A stretch of 64,000 nucleotides of DNA, taken from assembly GCA_026874595.1 (NCBI GenBank), contig CM049312.1, positions 29,037,456 through 29,101,455 on the forward strand, written 5' to 3'. Made by a program: the position numbers and the translations under genes. The DNA is from Sipunculus nudus. Lineage: Eukaryota > Annelida > Sipuncula > Golfingiida > Sipunculidae. The notes below the pieces were generated by a model, which was given only the letters and a program-made list of their open reading frames with translations, ran no database searches and was not told where the DNA came from. Shown one piece after another: positions 33,233-46,330 of this stretch (position 1 is the stretch's first letter; each line of letters opens with the position of its first letter).

Positions 33233-33857
33233 CAGTGACAAGATTAAAATCCAGGCGGAATTTAAGTTCGCCTAGACGAGATTGCGATTGTGATCTCGCC
33301 TAGGCAAAACTGCATTCGTGATCTCGCCTAGACGGATTTAAAACTCGCCTAGACGAGATCACAATCGCAATCTCACCTAGGCGAGATTGAAATCCATCAT
33401 GAAGCAGGCCAGGATTTTAATCTCGCCTATAAATCCGTCTGGTATCATCCAGGCGAGTTTAAAATCTGCCTGATATCACTTAGGCGAGTTTAAAACCTGC
33501 CTAGGCGAGATTAAAATGGTGTTCTGATCTAATTTCCTGATATATTATGCATTGTAACTGACATATGAAAGATGTTTTCAGTAAGATTGTCAATATTTTA
33601 ACACTGAATGGTTATGTATGCTTCACCAGTAATATATTTACAAATATTTACAGAATATTATATCATTAATGTAAAAATAAACATTAATTTTGGAAATGGA
33701 ATTTTTTTTATCATATATTCATTTTTAACATGGTTATGTATAGTTCACAAGTAATATATATTTATTAATATTCACAGAATATAATATTATTAATGTAATA
33801 ATTAACATTTATGATTTTTATTTTATATTTTTATTAATAAACTAAGTAATCAAAGCC
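32550..33857 (+). repeat. 1.3-kb tandem duplication, first copy
   Basis: Starts AGCCATCTGTATGCGAGTG and repeats from 33858 with a period of 1308 bp and only scattered differences. It contains a TA/GT microsatellite (33170-33231) and a CCTAGG palindrome array. A related, diverged copy begins at about 55640. Confidence 0.92.
33238..33520. repeat. GCCTAGGC palindrome array, copy 1
   Basis: A series of TCGCCTAGGCGA-like palindromes (variants TCGCCTAGACGA and CACCTAGGCGA) alternating with A/T-rich spacers such as GATTAAAATC and TTTAAA. Larger dyads are visible: CGAGATTGCGATTGTGATCTC near 33278 is inverted near 33354. It sits directly beside a TA/GT microsatellite. No family is recognised. Confidence 0.85.
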
Positions 33858-34469
33858 AGCCATCTGTATGCGAGTGATTGAATGTGAATGTAATTTAAGG
33901 GTTTTAACATCAAAACATGCTGCTGGTAATAACAAAGGGCCGGATCTTAAAAGATATCTGTCAAAATGTACATTGATTTATGAAACCCTTGATATACACA
34001 CTAAATGAAATAAATCATAAAAAAAATTCCAAATATATAAGACAAAGTCCAATTATGAAAAAGAAGTTTTTATTCTGATAACGACACAGAATCATTACAC
34101 ACATATATTACACATAGATATACACATATCAGATTAGCGAGTGCGCATGCGCGAAAAGAGCAGACACGGAAAGTCCTACATATAGAACGGACAAAGACCG
34201 CGGTGACCTTAGGGTCAATTAGTGCACCTTTATGTGGAACAGAAGGTGAGAGATCGTGGAAAGGTGAGGACACGAGTCAATAAGGTGGTCGTGTAAACTG
34301 ACACACGCGACTATGTATCTGTCAAGTGTTAATACAAATAACCGATGTGCTATTTATAAGATGCCATTGTATACAACAACTAGGAGATGGGGTTTGTCTG
34401 GCAAGGAATTTATATGAATATTAGTATTTTGTCATCTATTTAAAAACTTTAATGTTTTGGGAAATACAG

Positions 34470-34548
<79 letters not shown>

Positions 34549-35165
34549 AGTGACAAGATTAAAATCCAGGCGGAATTTAAGTTCGCCTAGACGAGATTGC
34601 GATTGTGATCTCGCCTAGGCAAAACTGCATTCGTGATCTCGCCTAGACGGATTTAAAACTCGCCTAGACGAGATCACAATCGCAATCTCACCTAGGCGAG
34701 ATTGAAATCCATCATGAAGCAGGTCAGGATTTTAATCTCGCCTATAAATCCGTATGGTATCATCCAGGCGAGTTTAAAATCTGCCTGATATCACTGAGGC
34801 GAGTTTAAAACCTGCCTAGGCGAGATTAAAATAGTGTTCTGGTCTAATTTCCTGATATATTATGCATTGTAACTGACATATGAAAGATGTTTTCAGTAAG
34901 ATTTTCAATATTTTAACACTGAATGGTTATGTATGCTTCACCAGTAATATATTTACAAATATTTACAGAATATTATATCATTAATGTAAAAATAAACATT
35001 AATTTTGGAAATGGAATTTTTTTATCATATATTCATTTTTAACATGATTATGTATAGTTCACAAGTAATATATATTTATTAATATTCACAGAATATAATA
35101 TTATTAATGTAATAATTAACATTTATGATTTTTATTTTATATTTTTATTAATAAACTAAGTAATA
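33858..35165 (+). repeat. 1.3-kb tandem duplication, second copy
   Basis: Direct repeat of 32550-33857. Differences include a longer TA microsatellite (34477-34546) and an 18-20 bp shorter AATTATCAT segment near 34090. High similarity implies recent duplication. Confidence 0.92.
34553..34833. repeat. GCCTAGGC palindrome array, copy 2
   Basis: Near-identical to the array at 33238-33520, carried along by the 1.3-kb tandem duplication. Confidence 0.85.
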
Positions 35166-35635
35166 GGAAACTTACATGGGTATTGTATGTGACATATTTA
35201 AATGATATATGATGTGGGCTGCTGCTGATTATTTACCTAATAATAATATTAATATGAAGTGAAATTGGTATTAGTAATATAAGTGATGTTATACTTTATA
35301 AAGACAAAAGGAGACTGAATATAACTCTTTTATTATTTATCAATATAATACAAGGCATGTTCACATGCGCAAATGATCTATTAATCTATGAATTTAGAAT
35401 CATACCTTTTCTGACATGATATAATACTGTACAAAAAGGCAGTTATCTTGTAACACAGTCTACATAAATATTCGAGCTTAACAAAATCCCTCACAAAAAA
35501 TTAAAAAAAAAGATCAGAAGAATATTATATACATTAGAATAAGACAAAGAAATATATACATGCATACATCTGTGTATCAACCTTTACCTATTCTCATATG
35601 ATGTTTAATGATATAATGAATAATGGATGATACCA

Positions 35636-35772
35636 GATGGATTTTAAACTCGCCTAGGCGAGATTGCGATTGTGATCTGGTCTAGGCGAGTTTTAAATCC
35701 GTCTAGGCGAGATCAGAATTGCAATCTCGTCTAGGCGAATTTAAAATCTGCCTGGATTTCAATCTCGTCTCT
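35636..35772. repeat. GCCTAGGC palindrome array, copy 3
   Basis: A shorter, independently arranged array (ACTCGCCTAGGCGAG, GTCTAGGCGAG and CGTCTAGGCGAA), again immediately followed by a TA microsatellite (about 35776-35872). It lies outside the 1.3-kb tandem unit. Confidence 0.8.
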
Positions 35773-35817
<45 letters not shown>

Positions 35818-35831
35818 CATATATATATATA

Positions 35832-35878
<47 letters not shown>

Positions 35879-38352
35879 GTGCCTACATCTTGCACAAATC
35901 CATACATAGTAGTAATCTGACAATATCTGATTTGTCTAGATTTGTATAATTATATTGCTCCGGTTAAATACAAAATAGCACTCCAGCAGTTATTTATTCC
36001 AGAAAAATGTATATAATATATTTATATATTGTGTGTGTGTTCGTACGTTCGTACGTATGTATTTATGTAAATGAGTTAATTATAAATATTTGCCCATCAA
36101 ACACGCGTACGTACTCGGTCGGATTTAGAGTGGGCGCAGAGGGCAAGCCCTTTCTTTTTAAGAAAAAAATAACCAAGAAAATTTAATTATATTCGCATGT
36201 TTCTGAAAAAGCCGCTTAGCATTTTGCGTGTCGAGCAGTTTCGTCCCTATATGCGAGAGTTATGATAAAGTCTTCCAGCGCTTTTTGCTAGATTCGTTGA
36301 GATTTATCAGGATGCTGTCAACAATAAGTAATTATTTACGGAGCGATTTTGACATATTTTCTGTGTGAAATGAACTAATTGGCTTATACTTTCATTGTGT
36401 CATTGTATTTAACATGATAATGAATGACATTTTAATATATATGTTGTATATATCTGAAAATTTACTTATTTCCTATAAACTGATGCAATGAAAAATATCG
36501 CGATACGTATCGTTATACGCGCCCATATATCGCAATACTTATATCGAAAATTGAAAAGTGAAGACGTTACCCAGTCCTACTTAATAACCTACCTGGTTTG
36601 CTTGACGTCAGAGCGATTATAATTATAACAAGTTTACCAATGTATGCGATATACCTCCAACATTTTCTTCTGTTTTCCAAATCAGGAAAGTACGACAGAA
36701 GGGTTTGCAGGAGCGGGGAGCTCTAACCCGACATAGTGTGTATTAACAGCAGATTAGTTGCCTGTGGTATAAGAAGACAGGATATAAGATTCTGCTTTCG
36801 TGAATGGTTCGGTGACTTTTCATTTGCACAGCTTGTTCAGTATGAAGCCCTAATTAGTCCCCGGGATACATCGATTTAATTGCAAAATTTTATCGTTAAT
36901 CTTAGGTTTATTTTCCATTGTAGTATACTTTGGGACATTAGAAAATGGCAGCCTTAAGTTGCACAGACGGTAGTTCTGCCCTGCAGCTCAAAAAAGCCAT
37001 CCCTACCCCTATATCGGTGATTTGCCACAATCATGCCGTGCAACCTTCGGATCACAATATTTCCGGAATGCCTTGGCAGATTTGAATGATCTTGGTATCT
37101 AGTTTTATGTTTTCAATCATGGCCGACATAGTAAGCATGATTTCACGGCCATCTGAGGTCAAACTCAAGGCCAAAGGTCAAGATCACGGTCACTTTGAGG
37201 CCCTAAAAGCAGATGATAACCTGTTTTTGCTGGAAATCTATATATATTATATTATGTTGACACAGTATCATAGCTTCAGTGGGAGATTGATTGAATGAGT
37301 TTCAGATAAAGTAGTTCTCATTCCTCAAAGCCAAGTAACTTGGTTCAAGGTCAAGGTCATCAGGTATAAGAAACAACTTATAGGGTCAGCTTGATCCGCT
37401 GTGTGGTAATATAGACGAGTTTCAGTATACTGATTAATCAAGAGATGATTCTCTTATTCACTTGCGGGTCGTACATACACTTTAATGTTCGAAACCAGTT
37501 TCAAAACATAAAATTTCTTCTTCTTAATACCTATTGTAAATATTACAACCAACTGGTTTAAGATAAAGGACCCATGGTTATGAAAGATTTTGATAAAATC
37601 CTGCGATATAGGGAAGAGGACTGATGTCAATTTAAATAAGTTACATATGGAAATGGAGTGCTATTGTCAAACAGGATTTGACTTGGCCTGATGCTACAAG
37701 TATATACCATTTTGTCAGTTTTATAATGCAAATTTTATCTCATGAGAATTTAGTTAGTTTCAGTCAAACAAATTTGTTGAGAATCCTGGATATACAAATT
37801 GCATAAATTTAAATAAGGTTCATAATTTAAATTTTAAGGTTCGGCTTTAATTTATGTTTAACATACGTTATGTCCTACAAACTGAACATAGCAAGCGTCT
37901 TTGGACAATTATTAACATTGTAGACATAATGAGAATTTGTCTAAGCTCTGATTTGTTTAATCACATTTGAATAATTTTATTTTTTTAATACATAGATCAG
38001 GAAAAAAATGAAATTTAATCTCAACTGTAAAACTAATACACCTTTAAAAAATATCTCAAGGATCAGAACACCCAATAAGTTATACAAGGAGCAAACTGGA
38101 GATGAGGAAACAAAGGGATCTTTAATATAAATTTTGATTATTTACATAGTATCATGTGACATCTGCTACAGCCATGACTTTTAATATCATTAGTCAAAGA
38201 TATTGACATCTTTAATGAGTACTTGGCTGAGTTATATTTTAAATTTTTGACATGTTTTATTTTTTTTCTAAATTTTGCAAATAATATAAATTAACAAATG
38301 AAACACTTAAAAAAGACCTGTAAATTTAGATTTTTAATATAATCAACTCCAG

Positions 38353-39005
38353 CCTTGTCTATTATTGATTTGCTTCATATAATCCCTAAAAGTATAGATA
38401 CTTTTTATTCATTCTTTTTCATCATTAAGTTTGAAATGGAAAGTACCCGAAGGTGACCACATTGTGTCCTTTGGAATACACTAAGGGCCATCCATACAAG
38501 GTCCATACAACATCAGTAATTGCAAGGTAATTCCCTGTTACTCATAAACTATCAATTCCCTTTTCCATTAATATTTCTGTTATGTTTTGTTATATTAAAC
38601 CAATAAAGAAAATCATTGTTTATTGTTATGTTGTTGACCAAAACAACTACTAGATTAAGGGGGGGGGGGGGGTTGAGTTTGGGAATCTGCGGCCAACTGC
38701 AGCCTTGTCTATTATTGATTTGCTTCATATAATCCCTAAAAGTATAGATACTTTTTATATCATTCTTCTTCATTATTTAGTTTGAAATGAAAAATACCCA
38801 AAGGTGACTACATGTTGTCCCCTTGAATACACTTAGGGCCATCCATACAAGGTCCATACAACATCAGTTATTGCGAGGTAATTCAATGTTACTCATTAAC
38901 TATCAAATCCCTTTTCCATTAATATTTCTGTTATGTTTTGTTATATTAAACCAATAAAGAAAATTATTGTTTATTGTTATGTTGATGACCAAAACAACTA
39001 CTAGA
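38353..39005 (+). repeat. Two-copy direct repeat, period about 349 bp
   Basis: The block from GCCTTGTCTATTATTGATTTG to AACTACTAGAT, followed by a poly-G run, occurs at about 38353-38660 and 38702-39005. It lies inside the loop of the long-TIR element. Confidence 0.9.
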
Positions 39006-39144
39006 TGGGGGGGGGGGGGGTTGGGAATCCTGGGGGGGGGATCTGGGGCCGAGAGCGAGCTGGCTGACCAGTATTCCCCGCTGGAAGCGTGTATAGTAAG
39101 CCTGAGAAGTCAGCAAGGGTGACATGCAGGCGACTGAACAGGGC

Positions 39145-40208
39145 TGGTGAAAAAATATTCAAAGGTTTTACTGCTCTGAGGTAAGGAATTCCTCATCTTA
39201 TGAACATCCATAATTTAGTAGCGATACACCACTTTGTTGACATAATTAAATATACACTTTCATAATTTTAACACCTTGTGAAACAATACATAATCCAAAA
39301 TGAAGCAAAAGTCTTGAACAAGAATGAATCAAATACAGAAAATTACAATATTTATCTAGTTTACACATCATCCTGGGGGGTGGGGGGGATAGGGCAGAGG
39401 GGAAGCCCATCCAAGCTGAGCTAGGGTAGATGCCTGGATTGGGTCACATAACATATGGCTGTATAACTCAATGTACTGGGTTAGGTTGATGTAAACAACA
39501 GTTCATATGGTCTGTAAAAAATTGAAAAAAAAATCTAACTTTCTCAATCAATTCCTTTGAAATTTTTAATCAATTCCTTTTAAATTTCAGATATTAAAGG
39601 ATTAAATCTTTATTAGTATATATGCTGTAAAAATGAAATAATGATTTAAAATTTATGATTATAACTTTAAAAAATACAAATTTTTGATCAAATTTCTAAT
39701 ATACAATTTAAAGTAAGTAAAATATTGTTATGTGCTTGAAATAAGGTCATTAGCTTAAATAATTATCACGTTAAGTGAGTAAATCTATTTCGGGATTTTT
39801 TACAAAGTGCCATTTGTTTGGGCCCATAACTTCAAGGAATTTCGTAATATTGACCTAATTTCTAGTTTTTACATAGGACATATATACAGAAATGATTATA
39901 TTAAATATTAAAAGATTAACACCGGTGGTTTTCACAGGTGGCAGTTTTGAGGTGTAACAATAGGTTTTTTCTGGAAAACCGAGGTGTTTCGTCAATTTTT
40001 CGAAGGAACGAAGTGACCCAGTTTCGGATCTGGTAGGAGAACTTAGGGACATCTAACACCATGTCAATTTTTGGATTTATAGATCTAACGTTTTCAAAGC
40101 GTGTCCAGTTAACGGAAGTCCGGACGGCCGGACTGATGGACAATCGGATGACGAACGACGGACAAAGGACCATGACTTTAGCTCAGATGACTTTTAGTCA
40201 ACAGAGCT
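39145..40208 (-). mobile_element. Hairpin-ended element, copy 3, inverted and truncated
   Basis: On the minus strand the terminus reads AGCTCTGTTGACTAAAAGTC and is next to a GTCC-type block, matching copies 1 and 2. Similarity can be followed to the TTACTGCTCTGAGGTAAGGAA region at about 39165. The far end is lost and the sequence is clearly more diverged, so this is an older member nested in the long-TIR element. T/A-tract flanking (CTAAAAATG) is again present. Confidence 0.75.
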
Positions 40209-41079
40209 AAAAATGAATGAAATGAATAAACTTCAACCAAATAAATTAAAAGAACTGTTTGCACAGTTAAGAATCAATATTACTAAGCATTGTCACTATC
40301 ATTACCCTCAGTGTAAACGTCACTCCCAACACGGCCTTTGTAACTCTTTGTAACTCTCACTGTCTTCATTATAATTATCAATATCGCACATGTCATTATC
40401 CTCCATCTCATTTTCCTCATTAAACAGGTTATCGTGGAACTTGCTCTCCATCAAACAATTCGGGGATTAAATTTCCATCTTCACCCAACCATATTTCTGG
40501 GGTCCCATTCATTTATATGAGCCTTGTACGCATTTGCCGAGATATGGTTGACAAGGTTGACCCTGAAGATTTTCTGCTCAAGGACATAGAGGCACGGGGG
40601 AAGGAAGGCGGGGTCAAAAGAACTGAGCTTAGACAGAATTTGCTTTGCTTTTCTCTGCGGAATCTTGTTGAGAAGAAGTGTGTGCCAAACACGATTCATA
40701 CTTTGGCACTTACTCCTCGACCTATAAAGGGCACAAATGTACTTTTCATTGACTTCAAAACTGAAGCTGGTACTGATTGAGAATCCCGAGAATAAGAAGA
40801 ATTAATTTTAAGTTTTAAAACTGTTTTCGAACATTAAAGTGTATGTACGTTCCAAAAGTGAATAAGAGAATCATCTCTTGGTTAATCAGAATACCCCAAT
40901 TCGTCTGTATTACCACACAACGGATTAAGCTGACCCTATAAGTTTTTTTACGTATAACTGTTGACCTTGACCTTGAACTAAGATACTCGGCTTTGAGAAC
41001 AACTTAATCGGAACCTAAATCAATCAATCTTCCACAGAAACTGTGAGATTGTGTCAACATAATCTAATACTTATAAAAT

Positions 41080-42050
41080 GAATTCGGTTCACGTCTGTTC
41101 GCAATGTTCTCTAAAACCGCGTTGTGTACAATACTGTGCAATACATCATATTAAAGGTTATTATCCCCGCAGTGACATAGGTGATATGAGAATAAATAAT
41201 TTTTAATGTACATATATTTTTGAGAGATTTTTCCGTTTTTATGGACATGCACGGGGGTTAGACCGAGCACAGCCGAACTGCTTTCGGCAATAACCAGACT
41301 GCGTGCATCGTGGTCAGTCAACCTCAAATTACACTACTATTGTTCGTATGAATCACGCTTGCTTTCATTGAGGGATTTGAGCCCTCACCCACGTGTGTGG
41401 TCAATAAAAGAGAAAAACACATGTTTCTCGCTTTATGAAATGGAGAGTTCAACTCAGGTGGATTAATGAAAAAACCTAATTCAAGGTCCCAATTTGAGGA
41501 ACAGACGTGGGGGGGGGGGGGGGGAGTGGTGTCGGGGATTTCAGGCCTCAAGATTTGTCTGATACGATTAAAAAAAGGTTGCTGTTGCTAAAAATGGGAT
41601 ACGGACCCTCTGCTTAGAGTCCTGTTGGGTCCGCTTCTGCTACTTACGAGTAATGCATATTTCTGTTTCTTTCTCCAGGAACAGTTTCTTTGCAAAGTAC
41701 ATTTAATAAATATTTCATGTGTTCCTCACATCAACCTAATCTTTATACGTCCAAAGATAGAAAGTAAAATATCATCGAAAACCTCGCGTCTCATTCCAGT
41801 TCGCAATGTAAACATCACTGCCCAGGTCTTCAAGGTAAACATACCGGGGTATGAATTTCTTGCCACGAGTACAACCCCAAAAAAATAAATGTAAAAAAAT
41901 ATCCATACATATCTTATTGAGACAGTTTCCCACTGAAAACATATTTTTTTTCTGTTAACTTTTAGTATAAAAAATGAGCCAACAGTCCACGTCTCAGTTA
42001 ATATATCTCCTCAACCCCGGTAATTAGCCCGGTATACCAGGTTTATCAGC
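41080..42050. repeat. Extra segment in right arm of the long-TIR element
   Basis: No counterpart in the left arm (junction near 37235). Holds a 16-G tract (41509-41524) and a small open frame at 41625-41888 with no domain. Confidence 0.45.
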
Positions 42051-43318
42051 TAGTAATATAAATATATAGATTTCAAGCAAGAAAAGGCTATCATCTGCTT
42101 TTAGGGCCAAAAAGTGACCGTGACCTTGACCTTTGGCCTTGATTTTGACCTCAGATGGCCGTGAAATCATGTTTATTATGTCGGCCATGCTTGAAAACAT
42201 ACAACTAGATACCAAGATCATTCAAATCCGCCAAGGCATTCCGAAAATATTGTGATCCGAAGGTTGCACGGCATGATTGTGGCAAATCACCGATATAGGG
42301 GTAGGAGTTGGCTTTTTTTAGCTGCAGGGCAGAACTACCGTCTGTGCAACTTAAGACTGCCATTTTCTAATGTCCCAAAGTATACTACAATGGAAAATAG
42401 ACCTAAGATTAACGATAAAATTTTGCAATTAAATCGATGTATCCCGGGGACTAAATGGCACACAATGGTACGTGACGCGAGCAACTGTCACGCCACTTTA
42501 TATCGCCTTTGTGTACAAACCTAGGCGTCCATGTGTGTGTGTGTGTGTGTGTGCTCCAATTACTAAATCCGGCAGGTGAGCACACACTGGATGACGTTTG
42601 TGGACCAGTGTGTTGGATGAGGTGATAAAATACAAAAACGGTGTCGATTTTTAGTGTGGGCTATATTGACATTGCAATTGGATGGGTTAACGTCACCGAT
42701 AGGAACTACTAAAGTATTTGCATTTGTCAAAAGTATGTGTTTTTATCATTTATATGCCACAGGTGTTTATATTTAGGGTGCATAATAAGAACCATTTGTC
42801 GGACAGTTGCGCACGGGCAATTGGGCATTATCTTTCACCGAACCGCCAACCTCCTCGCAGTGATTTTAGATAGATCTTCTGTGTGGAGAATACCGAATTG
42901 CAAATGCCGCCATCAGCTGATGTTGTAGTTATAAATATACATAATAACTAGAGAATAGAATAAAGTTGACACAGTTTAATGATTTTTATTTTAAAAATGG
43001 TAGCATCCTCCCAGAACACACACAAAATTTAGAGTAAGTTTTAGACTAGCTTTTATTGCGACGGTTTCCGCCACTTTCACACACTGTAAAAAAAAACTAG
43101 AAGTATATACGTGTGAATAATTCAATGAGTATGTAAATATTACATATTTTGAATATAATATGCATGTAAATGTTATATGCATGTAGATGTGTTAAATATA
43201 TTACGAGGAATCAAATGTAGTTTTCGGGATTGTTGTTACTTAATAATATACTAACACTCTACCCCCTCTTCAGACCGTTTTGCAACCAGAACAGAGTCAT
43301 TTACACCAGGTCACACTT

Positions 43319-43533
43319 TTGGTCAATTAGGTGGCGTTAAGGACCCAAATACTTCAAACAACCTCCCAAAGCCCCTCGGCTTGGTGCATCCCGGACGAGC
43401 CCCCATATGTTACGTAACATATTTCCTCAGTTAAATATATTGGGCCGATCCCGGATTCGAACCCATGTCGGTGACGTAAATATCCGGCGTACCATTTTGC
43501 TAGAAAAGCAAGCTTCATTAACGAGACAATTTG
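43319..43533 (-). repeat. tRNA-derived SINE-like repeat, copy 2
   Basis: On the minus strand, A-box-like TAGCAAAATGGTA (43490-43502) and a consensus B box GGTTCGAATCC (43453-43463). It is the paralogue of 20805-21012 within the segmental duplication, not necessarily an independent insertion. Confidence 0.65.
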
Positions 43534-43550
43534 ACCCGCTTTTGTATATT

Positions 43551-43555
<5 letters not shown>

Positions 43556-43609
<54 letters not shown>

Positions 43610-43624
43610 ATTATTATTATTATT
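43556..43624. repeat. (TA)n(TTA)n microsatellite
   Basis: A TA run followed by TTA units. Paralogous to a shorter TA run at 21018-21041. Confidence 0.95.
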
Positions 43625-44599
43625 TGGATACCATTAATAAGGAAGGGTTCTTTCCGTCAGCTACGTTTTCGAAGGACCTTTCTCCATCAGCTCGCGCTGC
43701 CAGCTATTTCATGAATTATGAACAGGCCTATATGTATTGGCGCTGAAATAACAATAATTCCATCAAAACCTGACTAATGTTAACAAGTCAAAATTCACAT
43801 TTGTCAAAAAAGTGCACCAGCCAATCGTTTTGTGTTGCTCATTGCGTAAAGAGGGAGCATATGGAGAGAAATTACTTGACTGATTCAGATGCTTCGTTTA
43901 TAATTCCCGAAATAGCTGGTAGGGCGGCCCGACAAAGCAAGGTCTGTCGGAACGCCCCTGCTACCTGAGCCAAAGCCTTGCTCATAGGAAAATGGGTACC
44001 AATTGTACAGATAATATGTCTTTCTAAGTTCATGTAAATTTGCACTGTTCAGTTATTAATTAACGGAAAGTTTTGAAATAATTAAACATGAATGTTATTT
44101 GCAAATAGCTATTTCTCTTTTAACAATATCACCTAAAGTGATGATAGTGTTTGTTCTTCATATTTGATGTTGTTTAGTGGTTGCTGTATGATAAACACAA
44201 AATGTATTCACTTAGATATTAATTTATTTATTTGCATTGTGATGTAATGTTTCATTTTTAGATAACATATGGCTATTTTTATATAATTTCTTAGTATATC
44301 TATATTCATAAAACAGTCTAGGATCTGTGACACTATTTTATTTTCGGATTAATATTATTTTTTTCAACTGTTTATAGTAATATGGCAGTTACATTCTAAG
44401 AAGGTATAAACTATTCCGTTTTTTCAGCTCTAAGATGGGATGCAAATAAACGTTTAAAGAGTAAAATAAATGAAGGTCTTGTTGATATCTGTAGGTTTTA
44501 AAATTCATGTTTAGTATTTTAAGTATGCGTAGATAGCGATTGACTCCCCTTTAATTCATTAAACACTTATCTTATCACCGATGTTAAAAAAATTATACA

Positions 44600-44835
44600 T
44601 GAAGATCAATGTTATGACGGTTCAGGAAAAAAAGCTCTTAAGGGGTGCTTTCATGTGCGCGTATATCCGTATACACGTGAAAATCGCTCATATGATTTTG
44701 TAACTGGGTTGTTTCCATGTGTCTGTCAGCGTATACGAGTAAGTGCATATACGCGTGAAAATCGAAACAGAATCGATTTCCACGCAAAGGGTCTGCGTTA
44801 ACTCAGGGATTCGGGGTTAAATGACGTCACTTAAC
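44600..44835 (+). repeat. Triplicated module with CRE palindrome, copy 2
   Basis: Unit 2 counterpart of 25140-25385. Keeps TGACGTCA at about 44822-44829. Confidence 0.8.
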
Positions 44836-45014
44836 CTTAGCTGTGGAAGGCCTGCTCGATTTCGTGTATAACTAATTTTATCTGCCCTTTATACGCATGC
44901 AAGCGCACATAAGAAATAGGGTTTTTTTACTCATTTTTAAAGTGAACAGCAAGATAAAATAAAATCTAAGACCTTTTCATCATGTTGATAAAATCCGTTG
45001 CAGATTATTCAGAT

Positions 45015-45300
45015 TACCGGGGTTGTCTCACTTCAAAGTTCCATTGCCCGTTTTTGCCGTTGGACACGTCCGCGTGACTTAAGCCTTGCTCGAGTCGTCC
45101 GGTAAGGATCTTCATGAGCCGAGTTTCCTTGGGCTTAGTTCACTTGCGCCGTTTCTATTAGATGGCTGTGGGTCGAATTTTTCGGGCCACATGGGGGATA
45201 TGTGGCAAAAGAAATTCCTAGGATATACTTGGCATTATTCCCGACAGGTTAGGAATAAAACGGACACTCCGAGACGAGGCCACAGATTAGATGCTTTAGT
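45015..45300 (+). repeat. Duplicated non-coding block, copy 2
   Basis: Counterpart of 25565-25850. The open frame crossing it (45086-45361) has no recognised domain. Confidence 0.75.
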
Positions 45301-45361
45301 GAAATTTAGCCCCAGCACCCTGTATAACCGCGATCAGTGCCTAGGCACATTCGGACCATGA

Positions 45362-46330
45362 TAAGAAAATCGAATTTGTCCTAATATTGTTATTTTAGTA
45401 CAGTTTTTATAAAATATATGTTGTTTATTTTATTATTATTTTTTAATAGATAAACCTATGAGTCTTGCTTTTTTTAAATCATTGAACGTCCTATTTTTCT
45501 GGACTGACGTTATGCATTTATCTGAAATATTAATATCTCGCGCATTCATCTTTGTTCCCAGTATCCGTTAAAGGGGCATAATCAGCAGCAATATTATGCC
45601 TATTCTTTCACGCTATCAGTTCAGTTTTGCTTTAATCAAAAGTTTCCCAGGAAAACTACCCCAACACACAATCTCAGTACCTATAATATATGGCTGTTTC
45701 AACCTTGTTATGGGTCTCACGGTCCACGTTTAACATAACAAGGCCGCGTGACCAGAGGTCCAGTTGTAAACCTTAAAAGACGATGCTTCAGCCAGCGGGA
45801 ACATGTATTACATTTATTGGGCTATAACAGTCAGGGTATTTCCTGATCTGTTGTGGCCGGGCGATGTACGTGCTGTGTTTATACTGACACCTTTGATGTC
45901 GCCCGGTCCACTGTTTTCACACTTATGTACAGGAGTAAGTAAACGGTTTCAGGACAATATTTTGGCAGGTACAAATTTATTTTAAAGCGAAGAATATACT
46001 TTTTGTGTTAATTCTACATGCTTTATAGGTAATTGGGCCCCTTCAAACATGATTGGGGGAGTGCAACGCTTTAGCTTACTCCCCGTATGACGATGGCTCT
46101 AACGTCAGCAGACCTGTCATGTCTGATTTGTGTTGGGTGTCAACTGCTTATTTTTAAAGAATCATTCCCTTGTAATCGTTTCCCCGTTCGGTCATCAGAG
46201 GCAGATGTTCAATCCCTAGAAACTTTCATTAAATACCAAGCCTTTGTAAGACGAGAGAAGATCTGGACGACTGCAACGCTTGACCTCTGCGCCAGGACCG
46301 TATATCTCTTTAGGGACAAGGTTCATTCGT
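45362..46330. other. Non-coding, unit 2
   Basis: No recognised gene. A short frame at 46087-46338 has no domain and corresponds partly to the TTAA-insertion site of unit 1. Confidence 0.45.

Larger units (their letters stand above)
36855..42453. mobile_element. 5.6-kb long-TIR element
   Basis: The ends are exact inverted copies starting TAGTCCCCGGGATACATCG and stay nearly identical for over 400 bp (36855-37250 against 42453-42060). The inverted similarity then continues through 37240-37500 against 41075-40850. The right arm gained about 970 bp (roughly 41080-42050). The flanks carry AAT (36852-36854 and 42454-42456). The empty site is visible at about 57160 in unit 2, where GATGCCTTAATGGCACAC is uninterrupted. 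Inside are a two-copy repeat and an inverted, damaged copy of the hairpin-ended element. No transposase is recognised; a short frame at 40517-40780 has no known domain. The superfamily is uncertain. Confidence 0.85.
20660..43090. repeat. Tandem segmental duplication, unit 1
   Basis: The order of blocks matches unit 2 (43095-57668). SINE-like copies lie at 20805 and 43319; the T-tract site at 21750 matches 44419. Shared blocks follow at 25010-25400 and 44450-44840, at 28380-29800 and 46330-48130, and at 30620-32230 and 48450-51120. The sequence after the DUF268 gene at 32340 matches 54165 and 55440. Finally 35880-36854 matches 56155-57160, and 42457-42960 matches 57167-57665. Unit 1 was enlarged by the insertions at 21756, 27592 and 36855 and by a 1.3-kb tandem duplication. 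Edges are approximate. Confidence 0.85.

Noticed and set aside
40481-40780. Gene inside the long-TIR element
   Set aside because: Overlapping frames on both strands at 40481-40780 have no recognised domain or transposase motif; left as unassigned sequence.
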